A stretch of 64,000 nt of DNA. Origin: Eikenella longinqua. GTDB lineage: Bacteria > Pseudomonadota > Gammaproteobacteria > Burkholderiales > Neisseriaceae. Shown here in pieces: positions 50,359 to 58,504 of the stretch. The DNA is taken from contig NZ_LXSL01000030.1 in the NCBI RefSeq assembly GCF_001648355.1, positions 1-64,000 of the forward strand. The letters are read 5' to 3'. How positions within the stretch are numbered: the first letter of the stretch is position 1; each line of letters starts with the position of its first letter. Below the pieces are notes generated by a model. The model had not been told where the DNA came from and ran no database searches. It worked only from the letters and a program-made list of their open reading frames with translations. A program made the position numbers and the translations under genes.

Positions 50359-50964
50359 ATGACCCACCAAACCCTGCAAGAAGCCGCCCGCGCCCGCCGC
50401 TCCGTTTACGCGCTGAACAAAACCCTGCCGCTGCCCGCCGAAGAAGTGGCCGCCATCGTCAAGCACGCCGTGCTGCACACCCCTTCCGCCTTCAATTCCC
50501 AGTCCACCCGCGTGGTAGTGCTCTTCGGCGCCGAACACGAAAAACTCTGGCAGCTCACCGAGCAGGCCCTGCGCCAAATCGTACCCGCCGACAAATTCGC
50601 CCCCACCGCCCAAAAGCTGGCCGGCTTCGCCGCCGCAGCCGGCACCGTGCTCTTCTTTGAAGACCAATCCGTGGTGCGCGGCCTGCAAGCGCAGTTCCCC
50701 GCCTACGCCGCCAACTTCCCCGTGTGGGCCGAGCACGCCGACGCCATGCACCAATACGCCGTGTGGACCACCTTCGCCGCCGCCGGCATCGGCGCCAACC
50801 TGCAACACTACAACCCGGTGATCGACGCCGCTGTGGCTGAACAATGGCAAATCCCCGCCGATTGGACACTGCGCGCCCAGCTCGTATTCGGCGGCATCGC
50901 CGCGCCCGCCGGCGAAAAACAATTCGCCCCGGTTGCCGAGCGCTTTAAAGTGTACGGGCTGTAA
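50359..50964 (+). CDS. Nitroreductase-family oxidoreductase
   Basis: The 201-aa FMN-binding nitroreductase-fold protein has ARARRSVYALNKTLPLPAEEVAAIVKHAVLHTPSAFNSQSTRVVVL (FMN-binding Arg-Arg-Ser and SxFNSQ) and C-terminal GIGANLQHYNPVID. It is of the YdgI/HBN1-like branch acting on nitro compounds or quinones; substrate unknown. An AAAGGA site lies before ATG 50359. Confidence 0.88.
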   Translation: MTHQTLQEAARARRSVYALNKTLPLPAEEVAAIVKHAVLHTPSAFNSQSTRVVVLFGAEHEKLWQLTEQALRQIVPADKFAPTAQKLAGFAAAAGTVLFFEDQSVVRGLQAQFPAYAANFPVWAEHADAMHQYAVWTTFAAAGIGANLQHYNPVIDAAVAEQWQIPADWTLRAQLVFGGIAAPAGEKQFAPVAERFKVYGL

Positions 50965-50985
50965 ACAGCCATAAACCAAAAAAGG

Positions 50986-51022
50986 CCACCTGAAAGTGCA
51001 CAAACATTTTTCAGGTAGCCTT
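50986..51022. terminator. DUS-derived hairpin after nitroreductase
   Basis: A forward variant with one change (AGGCCACCTGAA, about 50986) and a reverse DUS (about 51010) pair, with flanking AAAAAGG/CCTTTTT, between convergent genes. Confidence 0.65.
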
Positions 51023-51045
51023 TTTGGCACATTTTTCCACCGCAT

Positions 51046-51531
51046 TCACTCGCTCGGCAGCCGCCACATCCACAACGCCACCGCCAAACACACTGCAGCC
51101 ATCCCCGCGCCTGCCCACCAGCGCTCCGGAAAACGGTAAAACATCCAAGCGCACGAAGCCGTCATCATCAGCGCCGACAAAATCTTGCCCTTGAGCGGAA
51201 TCGCCCGCTTGCGCTCCCAATTTTGCACCATCGGGCCGAAATAGCGGTGCGTGCTCAGCCAGCGGTGGAAACGAGGCGAAGTGCGCGACCAGCAGCCCGC
51301 CGCCAGCAGCACGAAAGGCACGGTGGGCAGCCCCGGCAGGAAAATGCCGATGATGCCCAACAGCAGCGAAAGCCAGCCCGCCAGCCACACCAGCGGCCGC
51401 CACAGCGGCAGCCAGGAATCGCGCCCGCACAAGCGCCGCCGCCGTATCCACAGCACGCCCGCCGCCAGCCCTGCCTCCAAAAAAGCCGCGCCGAGCCATA
51501 TAGGGTTGTTTGCAATATTGATATTATCCAT
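51046..51531 (-). CDS. DUF454 (YbaN-like) inner-membrane protein
   Basis: The 161-aa product has about four hydrophobic helices and the DUF454 core WLSLLLGIIGIFLPGLPTVPFVLLAAGCWSRTSPRFHRWLSTHRYFGPMVQNW. Role unknown. ATG 51531 has GGGGCGGA just upstream; a TTG at 51543 is possible but unlikely. Confidence 0.85.
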   Translation of the reverse strand: MDNINIANNPIWLGAAFLEAGLAAGVLWIRRRRLCGRDSWLPLWRPLVWLAGWLSLLLGIIGIFLPGLPTVPFVLLAAGCWSRTSPRFHRWLSTHRYFGPMVQNWERKRAIPLKGKILSALMMTASCAWMFYRFPERWWAGAGMAAVCLAVALWMWRLPSE

Positions 51532-51613
51532 TCCGCCCCGCAAAAAAAATTTTCAGGTAGCCTGATGCCGCAATCGGGCATAAAGGCTACCTGAAAACAG
51601 TTTTCCAGCCAAG

Positions 51614-52102
51614 CTATTCGGCGGTTTGCAGATGATCCAGCGGCAACACGGTGGAGTTTTTCACTTCCTGCAACACAAAGCTGGAGCGCGCATCCACCAC
51701 GCCGGGGTGCGCCAGCAGCGTATCCAGGATGAAATGGGAGAAGCTTTCCATATCGGAGAAAAAGGCGTGCAGCATATAGTCGGTTTCGCCGGTAAGCGCG
51801 AAGCAGCGCAACACCTGCGGCCATTTGCGCACAGATTCGGCAAAGCCGTCGCGCAGGTGGTTGGCCTTATCCACCGACACACGGATAAACACCTGCAAGC
51901 CGAGCGCCACGGCAGAAGGGTGTACCAGTGCCGCATAGCCGCGGATGATGCCGGTGGACTCCAACTGTTTCAGGCGGCGGAGGCAGGGCGAAGGGGAAAG
52001 CGCAACACGTTCGGACAGCTCCACATTGCTCAGGCGGCCGTTGTGTTGCAGAGCCTGGAGGATTTTCAGGTCGATTTTATCCAGCGAAACAGTAGTTGTC
52101 AT
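51614..52102 (-). CDS. Lrp/AsnC-family regulator
   Basis: The 162-aa product has an N-terminal HTH (LDKIDLKILQALQHNGRLSNVELSERVALSPSPCLRRLKQLESTGIIRGY) and a C-terminal RAM domain (VLRCFALTGETDYMLHAFFSDMESFSHFI). It is a leucine/amino-acid-responsive regulator. The ATG at 52102 fits family length, while the frame is open further upstream. It is divergent from the glycine-cleavage gene gcvT, a known kind of Lrp target. Confidence 0.92.
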   Translation of the reverse strand: MTTTVSLDKIDLKILQALQHNGRLSNVELSERVALSPSPCLRRLKQLESTGIIRGYAALVHPSAVALGLQVFIRVSVDKANHLRDGFAESVRKWPQVLRCFALTGETDYMLHAFFSDMESFSHFILDTLLAHPGVVDARSSFVLQEVKNSTVLPLDHLQTAE

Positions 52103-52210
52103 GATTCGGTATCCAATCATACTTTCTGGTTTAAAGGCAGTATGTGCGCCACTCCGGGCAGGCAGCCAGGGCGACAACAATATGGCCGGCTTGTGGCCGG
52201 CCTGTGCTGC

Positions 52211-52230
52211 ATGCACGAAAATTCGTGCAT
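52211..52230. promoter_or_regulatory. Palindrome upstream of the lrp-type gene
   Basis: A perfect 20-bp palindrome (ATGCACGAAAATTCGTGCAT) followed by an AT-rich stretch, about 110 nt upstream of the lrp-type start, and 260 nt from the gcvT promoter. Candidate operator. The 388 nt between 52103 and 52490 also hold a second hairpin (52323-52349, AGCCGGT/ACCGGCT) and the gcvT promoter; no gene is seen. Confidence 0.4.
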
Positions 52231-52433
52231 ATTATATTGTATTTGTGTTGGAATAATCCGCCATAATTTTCATTAATAGCGAAATATACCGCCTTAACTC
52301 TACGTCATTTGGGCATTTCCGAAGCCGGTTTGGCCGGAAAGCACCGGCTCCAATCTCAAACAACCTCTCGCTTTCTACGGTTTTAGTTTACACCTTTGCC
52401 GCTAGAATTGCTATTCCAACCATCAATTTATGC

Positions 52434-52482
52434 TTGACAATAGGCAATAATCTTGCCCAATTTCCTACTTTCGAGCGATAAT
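52434..52482 (+). promoter_or_regulatory. Promoter region of gcvT
   Basis: A perfect TTGACA (52434-52439) has no good -10 at the usual distance. TTGCCC (52453-52458), an 18-nt spacer and GATAAT (52477-52482) predict a start at about 52489, just before the riboswitch, so this pair is favoured. Confidence 0.45.
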
Positions 52483-52490
52483 CAAGACGT

Positions 52491-52706
52491 TTGCAGGAGA
52501 GACCGTTAATACAACAACGGCACCGAAGGCGCAAAACCCCTTAAATCGCTCAGGTAAAAGGACTGCAAGCCCGTTTCAAAACAATCATCTTCCCCTGCCT
52601 GCCCGCGCGGGCTACCTGAAACGGCCTCATCTGGAGAGCGGCATTCATTGCCCACCGAAGGATACAAGGCATCCCCTGCCGAAAATCTCAGGTACCCCGG
52701 ACAGAT
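52491..52706 (+). promoter_or_regulatory. Tandem glycine riboswitch with DUS in the linker
   Basis: Aptamer 1 spans 52491-52568 (TTGCAGGAGAGACC ... CACCGAAGGCGCAA ... CTCAGGTAAAAGGACTGCAA) and aptamer 2 spans 52629-52706 (ATCTGGAGAGCGGC ... CACCGAAGGATACAA ... CTCAGGTACCCCGGACAGAT). Both show the class-defining GGAGAG, ACCGAAGG and CTCAGGTA segments with closed P1 stems. The 60-nt linker is long; it contains a DUS (52609-52620) whose TGAA forms part of a stem CCGTTTCA/TGAAACGG. It controls gcvT 41 nt downstream. Confidence 0.92.
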
Positions 52707-52746
52707 AGGGAGGCTTCCCCATTACTGCCAACGGAGACTCCGAATC

Positions 52747-53847
52747 ATGTCTGCAATCAAAACCACCCCCTTCCACCAAGCCCACCTCGACGCCGGCGCC
52801 AAGCTGGTAGATTTCGCCGGCTGGGAGCTGCCCATCCACTACGGCTCGCAAATCGCCGAACACGAAGCCGTGCGCACCGACGCCGGCATGTTCGACGTAT
52901 CGCACATGCTGGTTACCGACGTGGCCGGCGACCAAGCCAAAGCCTTCTTCCGCAAGCTTTTGGCCAACGACGTGGCCAAGCTCGGTTTCGTGGGTAAAGC
53001 GCTTTATTCCGCCATGCTCAACGACAAAGGCGGCGTCATCGACGACCTCATCGTGTATCGCGGCAACGAAGCCGAAACGCAATACCGCATCGTGTCCAAC
53101 GGCGCCACCCGCGAAAAAGACTCCGCCCAATTCCAGAAAATCGGCGCCGAGTTCGGCATCAAGCTTACCCCGCGCTACGACTTGGCCATGCTCGCCGTGC
53201 AAGGCCCCAAAGCCATCGCCAAGCTGCTCACCGTGAAACCCGAATGGGCAGACACCGTAAACGGCCTCAAACCCTTCCAAGGCGCCGATTTGGGCCATGA
53301 CTGGTTTGTCGCCCGCACCGGCTACACCGGCGAAGACGGCGTGGAAGTGATCCTGCCCGCAGGCGAAGCCGTGGCCTTCTTCAAAGCCCTCCAGCAAGCC
53401 GGCGTGAAACCCTGCGGCCTAGGCGCGCGCGACACCCTGCGCATGGAAGCCGGCATGAACCTCTACGGCAACGACATGGACGACGACACCAGCCCGCTCG
53501 AAGCCGGCATGGCCTGGACGGTGGACTTGAAAGACGAAAACCGCGACTTCGTGGGCAAAGCCCCGCTCCTCGCGCTGAAAGAAAAAGGCGTGAGCGTCAA
53601 ACAAGTCGGCCTCCTGCTGGCCAAAGGCGGCGTGCTGCGCGAACACATGGAAGTGATCACCGACGCCGGCAAAGGCATCACCACCAGCGGCGTGTTCTCC
53701 CCCAGCCTCAAGCAGTCCATCGCCATCGCGCGCGTGCCCAAAGCCTTTGAAGGCAGCACCGCCAAAGCCGTTATCCGCGGCCGCGAAGTGGAAGTGCGCG
53801 TGCTGAAGCTGCCCTTCGTGCGCAACGGCCAAAAACAGTTTGATTAA
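52747..53847 (+). CDS. gcvT: Glycine cleavage T protein (aminomethyltransferase)
   Basis: The 366-aa T protein transfers the methylene of aminomethyl-lipoyl GcvH to tetrahydrofolate, releasing ammonia. MSAIKTTPFHQAHLDAGAKLVDFAGWELPIHYGSQIAEHEAVRTDAGMFDVSHM is canonical, as are YTGEDGVEV and LGARDTLRMEAGMNLYGNDMD. Length typical. It lies under the tandem glycine riboswitch. gcvH is 2.1 kb downstream; gcvP is not in the window. Confidence 0.97.
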   Translation: MSAIKTTPFHQAHLDAGAKLVDFAGWELPIHYGSQIAEHEAVRTDAGMFDVSHMLVTDVAGDQAKAFFRKLLANDVAKLGFVGKALYSAMLNDKGGVIDDLIVYRGNEAETQYRIVSNGATREKDSAQFQKIGAEFGIKLTPRYDLAMLAVQGPKAIAKLLTVKPEWADTVNGLKPFQGADLGHDWFVARTGYTGEDGVEVILPAGEAVAFFKALQQAGVKPCGLGARDTLRMEAGMNLYGNDMDDDTSPLEAGMAWTVDLKDENRDFVGKAPLLALKEKGVSVKQVGLLLAKGGVLREHMEVITDAGKGITTSGVFSPSLKQSIAIARVPKAFEGSTAKAVIRGREVEVRVLKLPFVRNGQKQFD

Positions 53848-53868
53848 ACCGCAGGCCGTGTAGAAAGT

Positions 53869-53915
53869 TTTCAGGTAGCCTGATGCCCAATCGGGCATAG
53901 AGGCTACCTGAAAAT
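53869..53915. terminator. DUS hairpin after gcvT
   Basis: Reverse (about 53869) and forward (about 53901) DUS; arms are extended by TGATGCCC...GGGCATAG, giving a long hairpin 20 nt after the gcvT stop. Confidence 0.65.
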
Positions 53916-53948
53916 AAAAAGCAGCTTCCCACCACGGAAACCGCATCC

Positions 53949-54608
53949 ATGACATCCCAATTCAAACCAGCAGCCCTATTCTTCTGCCTTGCCCTAACAG
54001 GCTGCGCCGGGCTGGCTGGCAGTGGCGATACCCAGCCTATCCCCTTTTCCGACACAAACGGTCGGCTGCACACCGCTTCCTTTATGACCGCCTATGGCGG
54101 CGACGGCAAAATCGCCGGCGAAGTTACCATCAGCAACCAATTTTCGCTCAACATCGTGCGCATGAATGCAGATTTGAGCATCGCTATCCGCGACCACGCA
54201 GGCAACAGCCGCGCCGAAAACCTGAAAGCCTTAGCCAACGCCAAAAGCTTCACGGCGTATGTGTTCAGCAAAAATGCCGGCACGATTGAAGTAAACCATG
54301 TCCGCGCCACACACGGCATTTGCACTGACTACCGCAGCAAAGGCGTGGCCGTGAAAATTGCCGACAATATGTACTACCAAGGCAGGCATCAAAACCAAAA
54401 CCGCTTTGTCTTCCGCAGTAGCGGCGTAGCAGCGAAAAACCCGGCCAACCGCTCCGTGCAGTCTGCCACGCTTGATTTTTCCGCCGCCACCGGCATACCG
54501 GACAACATCAAAACACAATGGCGCCAAAACCAAGCCGGCATCGCCGAGGCCGCGAAAGTACACCATGCCCGCTTAAACGAGCTGCTTGCCGTCGGCATCT
54601 GCCCATAA
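53949..54608 (+). CDS. Putative lipoprotein
   Basis: The 219-aa product has a lipobox LTGC (Cys19) after a hydrophobic signal. The mature part has a beta-rich middle with two Cys (GICTDYRSKGV and ending VGICP, perhaps a disulfide) and a helical C-terminus. No family recognised. Base composition slightly more AT-rich than gcvT. Lies between gcvT and gcvH. Confidence 0.7.
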   Translation: MTSQFKPAALFFCLALTGCAGLAGSGDTQPIPFSDTNGRLHTASFMTAYGGDGKIAGEVTISNQFSLNIVRMNADLSIAIRDHAGNSRAENLKALANAKSFTAYVFSKNAGTIEVNHVRATHGICTDYRSKGVAVKIADNMYYQGRHQNQNRFVFRSSGVAAKNPANRSVQSATLDFSAATGIPDNIKTQWRQNQAGIAEAAKVHHARLNELLAVGICP

Positions 54609-54662
54609 CAACATAGAGGCTACCTGAAAACCGATTCCGCTATTTTGCAAAGGCTCCCCACC

Positions 54663-55499
54663 ATGCGCCAAAACCTGCTGATTTCATTATTGTTCGCCGT
54701 ATTCGGCTTGGCCGCCTGCTCGCCGCAGGACAACAGCCCAAGCACGCCAACTGCTGCCGCCTCCGCGCCTGCCGCCGCTTCCGCTCCCGCGCCTGTTGCC
54801 GAGGCACCAACCGCCGCCGCACCCGTTGCGCTGGAAGGCTCGTGGAAAGATGCCGTGCCCGTGTATTACCAAACGCCCGACCCCGGTTTGAAACGTGCGC
54901 TCGCCATCCTGCATCAAGGACTGAACGACCCAATCATGACCACGCCCGGAGCCAAGCCCGGCCCGTTCAACAACTTCTCCGTTTGGGCAGCGCAAATCTT
55001 GGCCACACATCCGGATCAAACCATGGCGTGGTGTCAGGAGTTGCGGCAGCAACACCCCAATAATCAGCTCATCCTGATATTCAAACTCTCCGGTACGCCG
55101 GATAGCGGCAAGTGCCTAGGCCAGCTTGAACTGCCGCCCGAATACAGGGAAGTATTGATTAGACCCGTCCCCACCGCAGAAAACTTCCTAAGCCTGAACT
55201 TCGCGCCGGCAACCCTCGACATCCACTGGGCAAGCTTCTATGCCACCGGCCAGCCCGAATACATCTACCGCATCGTCGATTATGTGGCCGACAACACCAA
55301 GCTGCTCGACGAGAAACCGGCCAACCCCACCCAGCAAGATGCCGAAAACATCCTAACCTACGGCGCCGCCCGCTGGTCGCTTGCCTCCAATATGCAGCAA
55401 TACCCGCAAATCAAAGCCCTGGTAGAACAGCATACCGCCAGCTGGCCTGCCGAAAGGCGCCAAGCCCTCGAACGCGCCTTGCAAGTCCGGCAACAATAA
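54663..55499 (+). CDS. Putative lipoprotein with Ala/Pro linker
   Basis: The 278-aa product has a lipobox LAAC (Cys19), an Ala/Pro/Ser linker (res. about 25-58), and a helical globular domain (YYQTPDPGLKRALAILHQGLNDPIMTTPGAKPGPFNNFSVWAAQILATHPDQTMAWCQEL ...), ending in charged helices. It might be a periplasmic TPR-like or Sel1-like domain, not certain. ATG 54663 rather than 54645 gives a typical signal. Confidence 0.7.
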   Translation: MRQNLLISLLFAVFGLAACSPQDNSPSTPTAAASAPAAASAPAPVAEAPTAAAPVALEGSWKDAVPVYYQTPDPGLKRALAILHQGLNDPIMTTPGAKPGPFNNFSVWAAQILATHPDQTMAWCQELRQQHPNNQLILIFKLSGTPDSGKCLGQLELPPEYREVLIRPVPTAENFLSLNFAPATLDIHWASFYATGQPEYIYRIVDYVADNTKLLDEKPANPTQQDAENILTYGAARWSLASNMQQYPQIKALVEQHTASWPAERRQALERALQVRQQ

Positions 55500-55571
55500 T
55501 TTAGGCTACCTGAAAACATTAGCTTCAACATAACCAACCCCTTACCCACCCGCATCAAGAAAGGAACCACC

Positions 55572-55763
55572 ATGCGCCTTATCCTCGCCCTGCTCCTGCC
55601 CTGGCTGCAATTCTTCACCATCGGCAGGCCGTTTGCCGGCACCATTTGCCTGATTCTGCAACTCACCATCATCGGCTGGCTGCCCGCCGCCATCTGGTCG
55701 GTGTATGCCCTGAGCCAATACAAAACCGACCAGAAAATCCGCCGCGCCCTGCAAGAGCGTTGA
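55572..55763 (+). CDS. Small membrane protein, Pmp3/YqaE-like
   Basis: The 63-aa product has two transmembrane helices: MRLILALLLPWLQFFTIGR and FAGTICLILQLTIIGWLPAAIWSVYAL. The spacing and the IGWLPAAIWSVYAL segment are like the Pmp3 (UPF0057) family linked to membrane-potential and salt stress. AAGGAA lies before the ATG. The stop TGA is followed immediately by a DUS (GAGGCTACC). Confidence 0.7.
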   Translation: MRLILALLLPWLQFFTIGRPFAGTICLILQLTIIGWLPAAIWSVYALSQYKTDQKIRRALQER

Positions 55764-55957
55764 GGCTACCTGAAAACTGCAAATCCAAACGCAGCCCTTC
55801 CGAAAGCCCAAACAATTCACACACACAACAACAAATTTGCCGCGCAGGCCGCCCGATTTTTCAGGTAGCCTTGCGCCAGCGCAAACCCCATACAGGCAAA
55901 CCCTGTATAATGTGAATGACCCTAACCATTCCCACCCTCTAACTACGGAGAAAAACC

Positions 55958-56344
55958 ATGAGCAACAACATCCCCGCCGAACTCAAATATGTCGCCAGCC
56001 ACGAATGGCTGCGCCTCGAAGCCGATGGCAGCGTAACCGTTGGCGTAACCGACCACGCGCAAGAGCTGCTGGGCGAAATCGTATTCGTCGAGCTGCCCGA
56101 AGTGGGCGCCACCCTGGCCGCCGAAGACCAAGCCGGCGCGCTGGAATCCGTGAAAGCCGCGTCTGATGTGTATTCCCCCATCGCCGGCGAAGTGGTGGCT
56201 GTGAATGAAGGCCTGCCCGACGCCCCCGAAACCGTAAACAGCGACCCCTATGGCGAAGGCTGGTTCTTCCGCCTCAAACCCGCCAACCCCGCTGATTTAG
56301 ACGGCCTGATGAACGCCGAGCAATACGCCGCCGAGCTCGGCTAA
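55958..56344 (+). CDS. gcvH: Glycine cleavage H protein
   Basis: The 128-aa lipoyl carrier shuttles the aminomethyl group between P and T proteins. The lipoylated residue is Lys66 in ALESVKAASD; KYVASHEWLRLE and NSDPYGEGWFFRLKP match the family. TACGGAGA precedes the ATG. It has its own leader, so it does not depend on the gcvT riboswitch unless transcripts read through. Confidence 0.96.
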   Translation: MSNNIPAELKYVASHEWLRLEADGSVTVGVTDHAQELLGEIVFVELPEVGATLAAEDQAGALESVKAASDVYSPIAGEVVAVNEGLPDAPETVNSDPYGEGWFFRLKPANPADLDGLMNAEQYAAELG

Positions 56345-56363
56345 CCGCCCGCGTTACACAAAA

Positions 56364-56424
56364 AGGCTACCTGAAAACGCAGCGCAGCGAAGTTTCTGCG
56401 AAGCTAAAATTTTTCAGGTAGCCT
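56364..56424. repeat. Composite DUS element (hairpin form)
   Basis: Forward DUS (56364), CGCAGCGCAGCGAAGTTTCT..GAAGCTAAAA, reverse DUS (to 56424). Complete short form of the composite element, after gcvH. Confidence 0.85.
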
Positions 56425-56468
56425 TTTTGCTTGGCCGGCGGGTTTGCCATGCCCGCCTCCTGCACGCC

Positions 56469-57059
56469 CTAGCCGTTCGAGCGCTCCAGCAGCATCAGCA
56501 TCATTAGCGACAACACCACCAATTCATCATGCGCCGCCGTGCCCGTTTTCTCCAAGCTGAAACGCCGCTCCACCAGCGAAGGCTCTTTCTTCAGCAGATA
56601 CACCTGCTGCCCCGAAGCATCGGTAATCTCATAGCTCGGATTAAGAATATAGCCGCTGAGCGCGCCAATCAGCGGAATCTCGCCCACCAGCCCGTCCCAA
56701 AACGCAATCCACGGGTTTTTCTCCTGGATTTGGTAGAGCGGCTGCCCGTCTGCGCCGAAAATCCGGTAGCGCACGCGCCACAGCGAGCGCATCCCGTCGC
56801 GCCGCACCGAGCCCAGCTCCGCGCCGTTTTCGCCGAAAATCCGATAGCAGGCGTTGAAATCGATGATGCGGTCGGCACAGATGCGGTACAGCCGCTCGCA
56901 CCGATCCGCACTGCGAAAAATCTCCACTTCTTCCTTCAGCTTGAAAATCTTCTGGCGCGTGTAGGCAATCTCCTGCCCGCCCTCATCCAGCACGCTGAAA
57001 TCGTTGGACGGCGTGAAAATCTTAAAATGAAAACGCAAAGGGAAACGGATATTCTGCAT
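56469..57059 (-). CDS. LURP-one-like hypothetical protein
   Basis: The 196-aa product resembles the tubby/LURP-one-related fold: FHFKIFTPSNDFSVLDEGGQEIAYTRQKIFKLKEEVEIF, repeated beta hairpins with R(Y/I)RIFG elements (YRIFGENGAEL and YRIFGADGQPLY), ending with a hydrophobic helix (VVLSLMMLMLLERS). Function unknown. GGAGAAGAA lies upstream of the ATG. Confidence 0.6.
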   Translation of the reverse strand: MQNIRFPLRFHFKIFTPSNDFSVLDEGGQEIAYTRQKIFKLKEEVEIFRSADRCERLYRICADRIIDFNACYRIFGENGAELGSVRRDGMRSLWRVRYRIFGADGQPLYQIQEKNPWIAFWDGLVGEIPLIGALSGYILNPSYEITDASGQQVYLLKKEPSLVERRFSLEKTGTAAHDELVVLSLMMLMLLERSNG

Positions 57060-57086
57060 CCTATTCTTCTCCTATATATAACTCGG

Positions 57087-57150
57087 GCTACCTGAAAAAC
57101 CTGTCAAACCATTTTCAGGTAGCCCTAATGCCGCAACAGGCTACCTGAAA
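57087..57150. repeat. Three DUS in series
   Basis: Forward (57088), reverse (about 57111) and forward (57138) DUS fill the gap between the LURP-one-like gene and phoH. Either inverted pair can form a hairpin to end phoH transcription. Confidence 0.7.
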
Positions 57151-57157
57151 ACCTGCC

Positions 57158-58132
57158 TTAAGCCTCTTCACTTTCCCGCGCCGCATCTGCCGCATCGTAA
57201 GCATCCACAATCTTCTGCACCAGCGGATGCCGCACCACGTCTTCGCTGGTAAAGGTGTGGAAATAAATGCCTTCGATGCCTTGCAGCTTCTCGCGCGCGT
57301 CTTTCAGGCCGGATTTGATGTTGCGCGGCAGGTCAATTTGGCTGATGTCGCCGGTAATCGCCGCCTTGGCGCCGAAGCCGATGCGCGTGAGAAACATCTT
57401 CATCTGCTCGGGCGTGGTGTTTTGCGCCTCGTCCAGAATCACATAGGCGCCGTTGAGCGTGCGCCCGCGCATATAGGCCAGCGGCGCAATCTCAATCGTG
57501 CCCTTTTCCAACAGCTTGGTTACGCGGTCGAAGCCCATCAAGTCATACAGCGCGTCATACAGCGGGCGCAGGTAGGGATCCACTTTCTGCGCCAAATCGC
57601 CCGGCAGGAAGCCGAGTTTCTCGCCCGCCTCCACCGCAGGGCGCACCAGCACAATGCGTTCCACCTCGTGCTTGCCCATGGCATCCACCGCCGCCGCCAC
57701 GGCCAGATAAGTCTTGCCTGTGCCCGCCGGGCCGAGGCCGAACACGATATCGTGGTTTAAAAGGGCGCGGATATAGCCGTTTTGGCGCGGCGTGCGCCCG
57801 CCCAGCTTGCCGCGCCGCGTTTGCAGGAAATATTGGTGCCCCGGCTCGCTCTGCGGCACAAACTCCGCATCGGCGGTTTTGGCTTCCACCGCCGCCAGCT
57901 GGATGTCGCCGTTATCCAAATCGCGCCGCTCGGCAATATCCGCCAGCTTCAGCAGCGCCTGCCGCGCCGCGTGGGCATTGGCGCCGATAAAGGTGAATTC
58001 GGCAAAACGCCGCCCGATTTCCACCGACAGCGCCTTGCCCAGCATTTCCAGGTTTTCCTCCAGCGGCCCGCACAGCCGCTGCAAAACCGCGTTGTCGATG
58101 TCGTCAAACTTCAAATGTACAGTATGGCTCAT
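57158..58132 (-). CDS. phoH: PhoH-family ATPase
   Basis: The 324-aa PhoH-like ATPase has Walker A GPAGTGKT (res. 134-141), the Walker B AYVILDEAQNTTPEQMKMFLTR, and an N-terminal KH-like part. The PhoH/YbeZ group works with YbeY in rRNA and RNA metabolism; ybeY is not in the window. The start at 58132 has GGGAGCTT before it; upstream frame to 58450 is non-coding. Confidence 0.92.
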   Translation of the reverse strand: MSHTVHLKFDDIDNAVLQRLCGPLEENLEMLGKALSVEIGRRFAEFTFIGANAHAARQALLKLADIAERRDLDNGDIQLAAVEAKTADAEFVPQSEPGHQYFLQTRRGKLGGRTPRQNGYIRALLNHDIVFGLGPAGTGKTYLAVAAAVDAMGKHEVERIVLVRPAVEAGEKLGFLPGDLAQKVDPYLRPLYDALYDLMGFDRVTKLLEKGTIEIAPLAYMRGRTLNGAYVILDEAQNTTPEQMKMFLTRIGFGAKAAITGDISQIDLPRNIKSGLKDAREKLQGIEGIYFHTFTSEDVVRHPLVQKIVDAYDAADAARESEEA

Positions 58133-58366
58133 AAGCTCCCAGTCTTCGTTTAAGCCGCCACCCAGCCCTGCCGGGCAGCCGGAACACATAGAATTAATAA
58201 GATGATAGGCCGTATCGCGCAGCGGGGCAAATCCCTTTTTGTGGCATAAAAGGCTACCTGAAAGCGGCAAGCGCCGTGCAGCCGAAATCGCCCGCCGCCA
58301 CCGCGATACATTGTTGCATGAAGCATACACTTTCGCCCATATCTGCCCTTTTGCCTGCGATTGGAT

Positions 58367-58395
58367 TTGTTTTTTTGCCGCCAAACAATTATATT
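58367..58395 (+). promoter_or_regulatory. Candidate promoter of the porin gene
   Basis: TTGTTT (58367-58372), a 17-nt spacer, TATATT (58390-58395), giving a leader of about 105 nt rich in A/T. The 372-nt gap between phoH and the porin holds this, a DUS (about 58249), and no other gene. Confidence 0.35.
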
Positions 58396-58504
58396 GCAGC
58401 CATGAAATCGCTAATGCGGCGATTGCGTGAGAGCTTAGAAAGAAAGACAAGTTTCTTTTTTAAGTGTGTATTTTTTAGTTTAGACATAGATAAAGGAATG
58501 CAGC

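Noticed and set aside
57158..58450. PhoH start at 58450
   Set aside because: The extra 106 residues are Cys- and low-complexity-rich and overlap a DUS; ATG 58132 has GGGAG and the family N-terminus.
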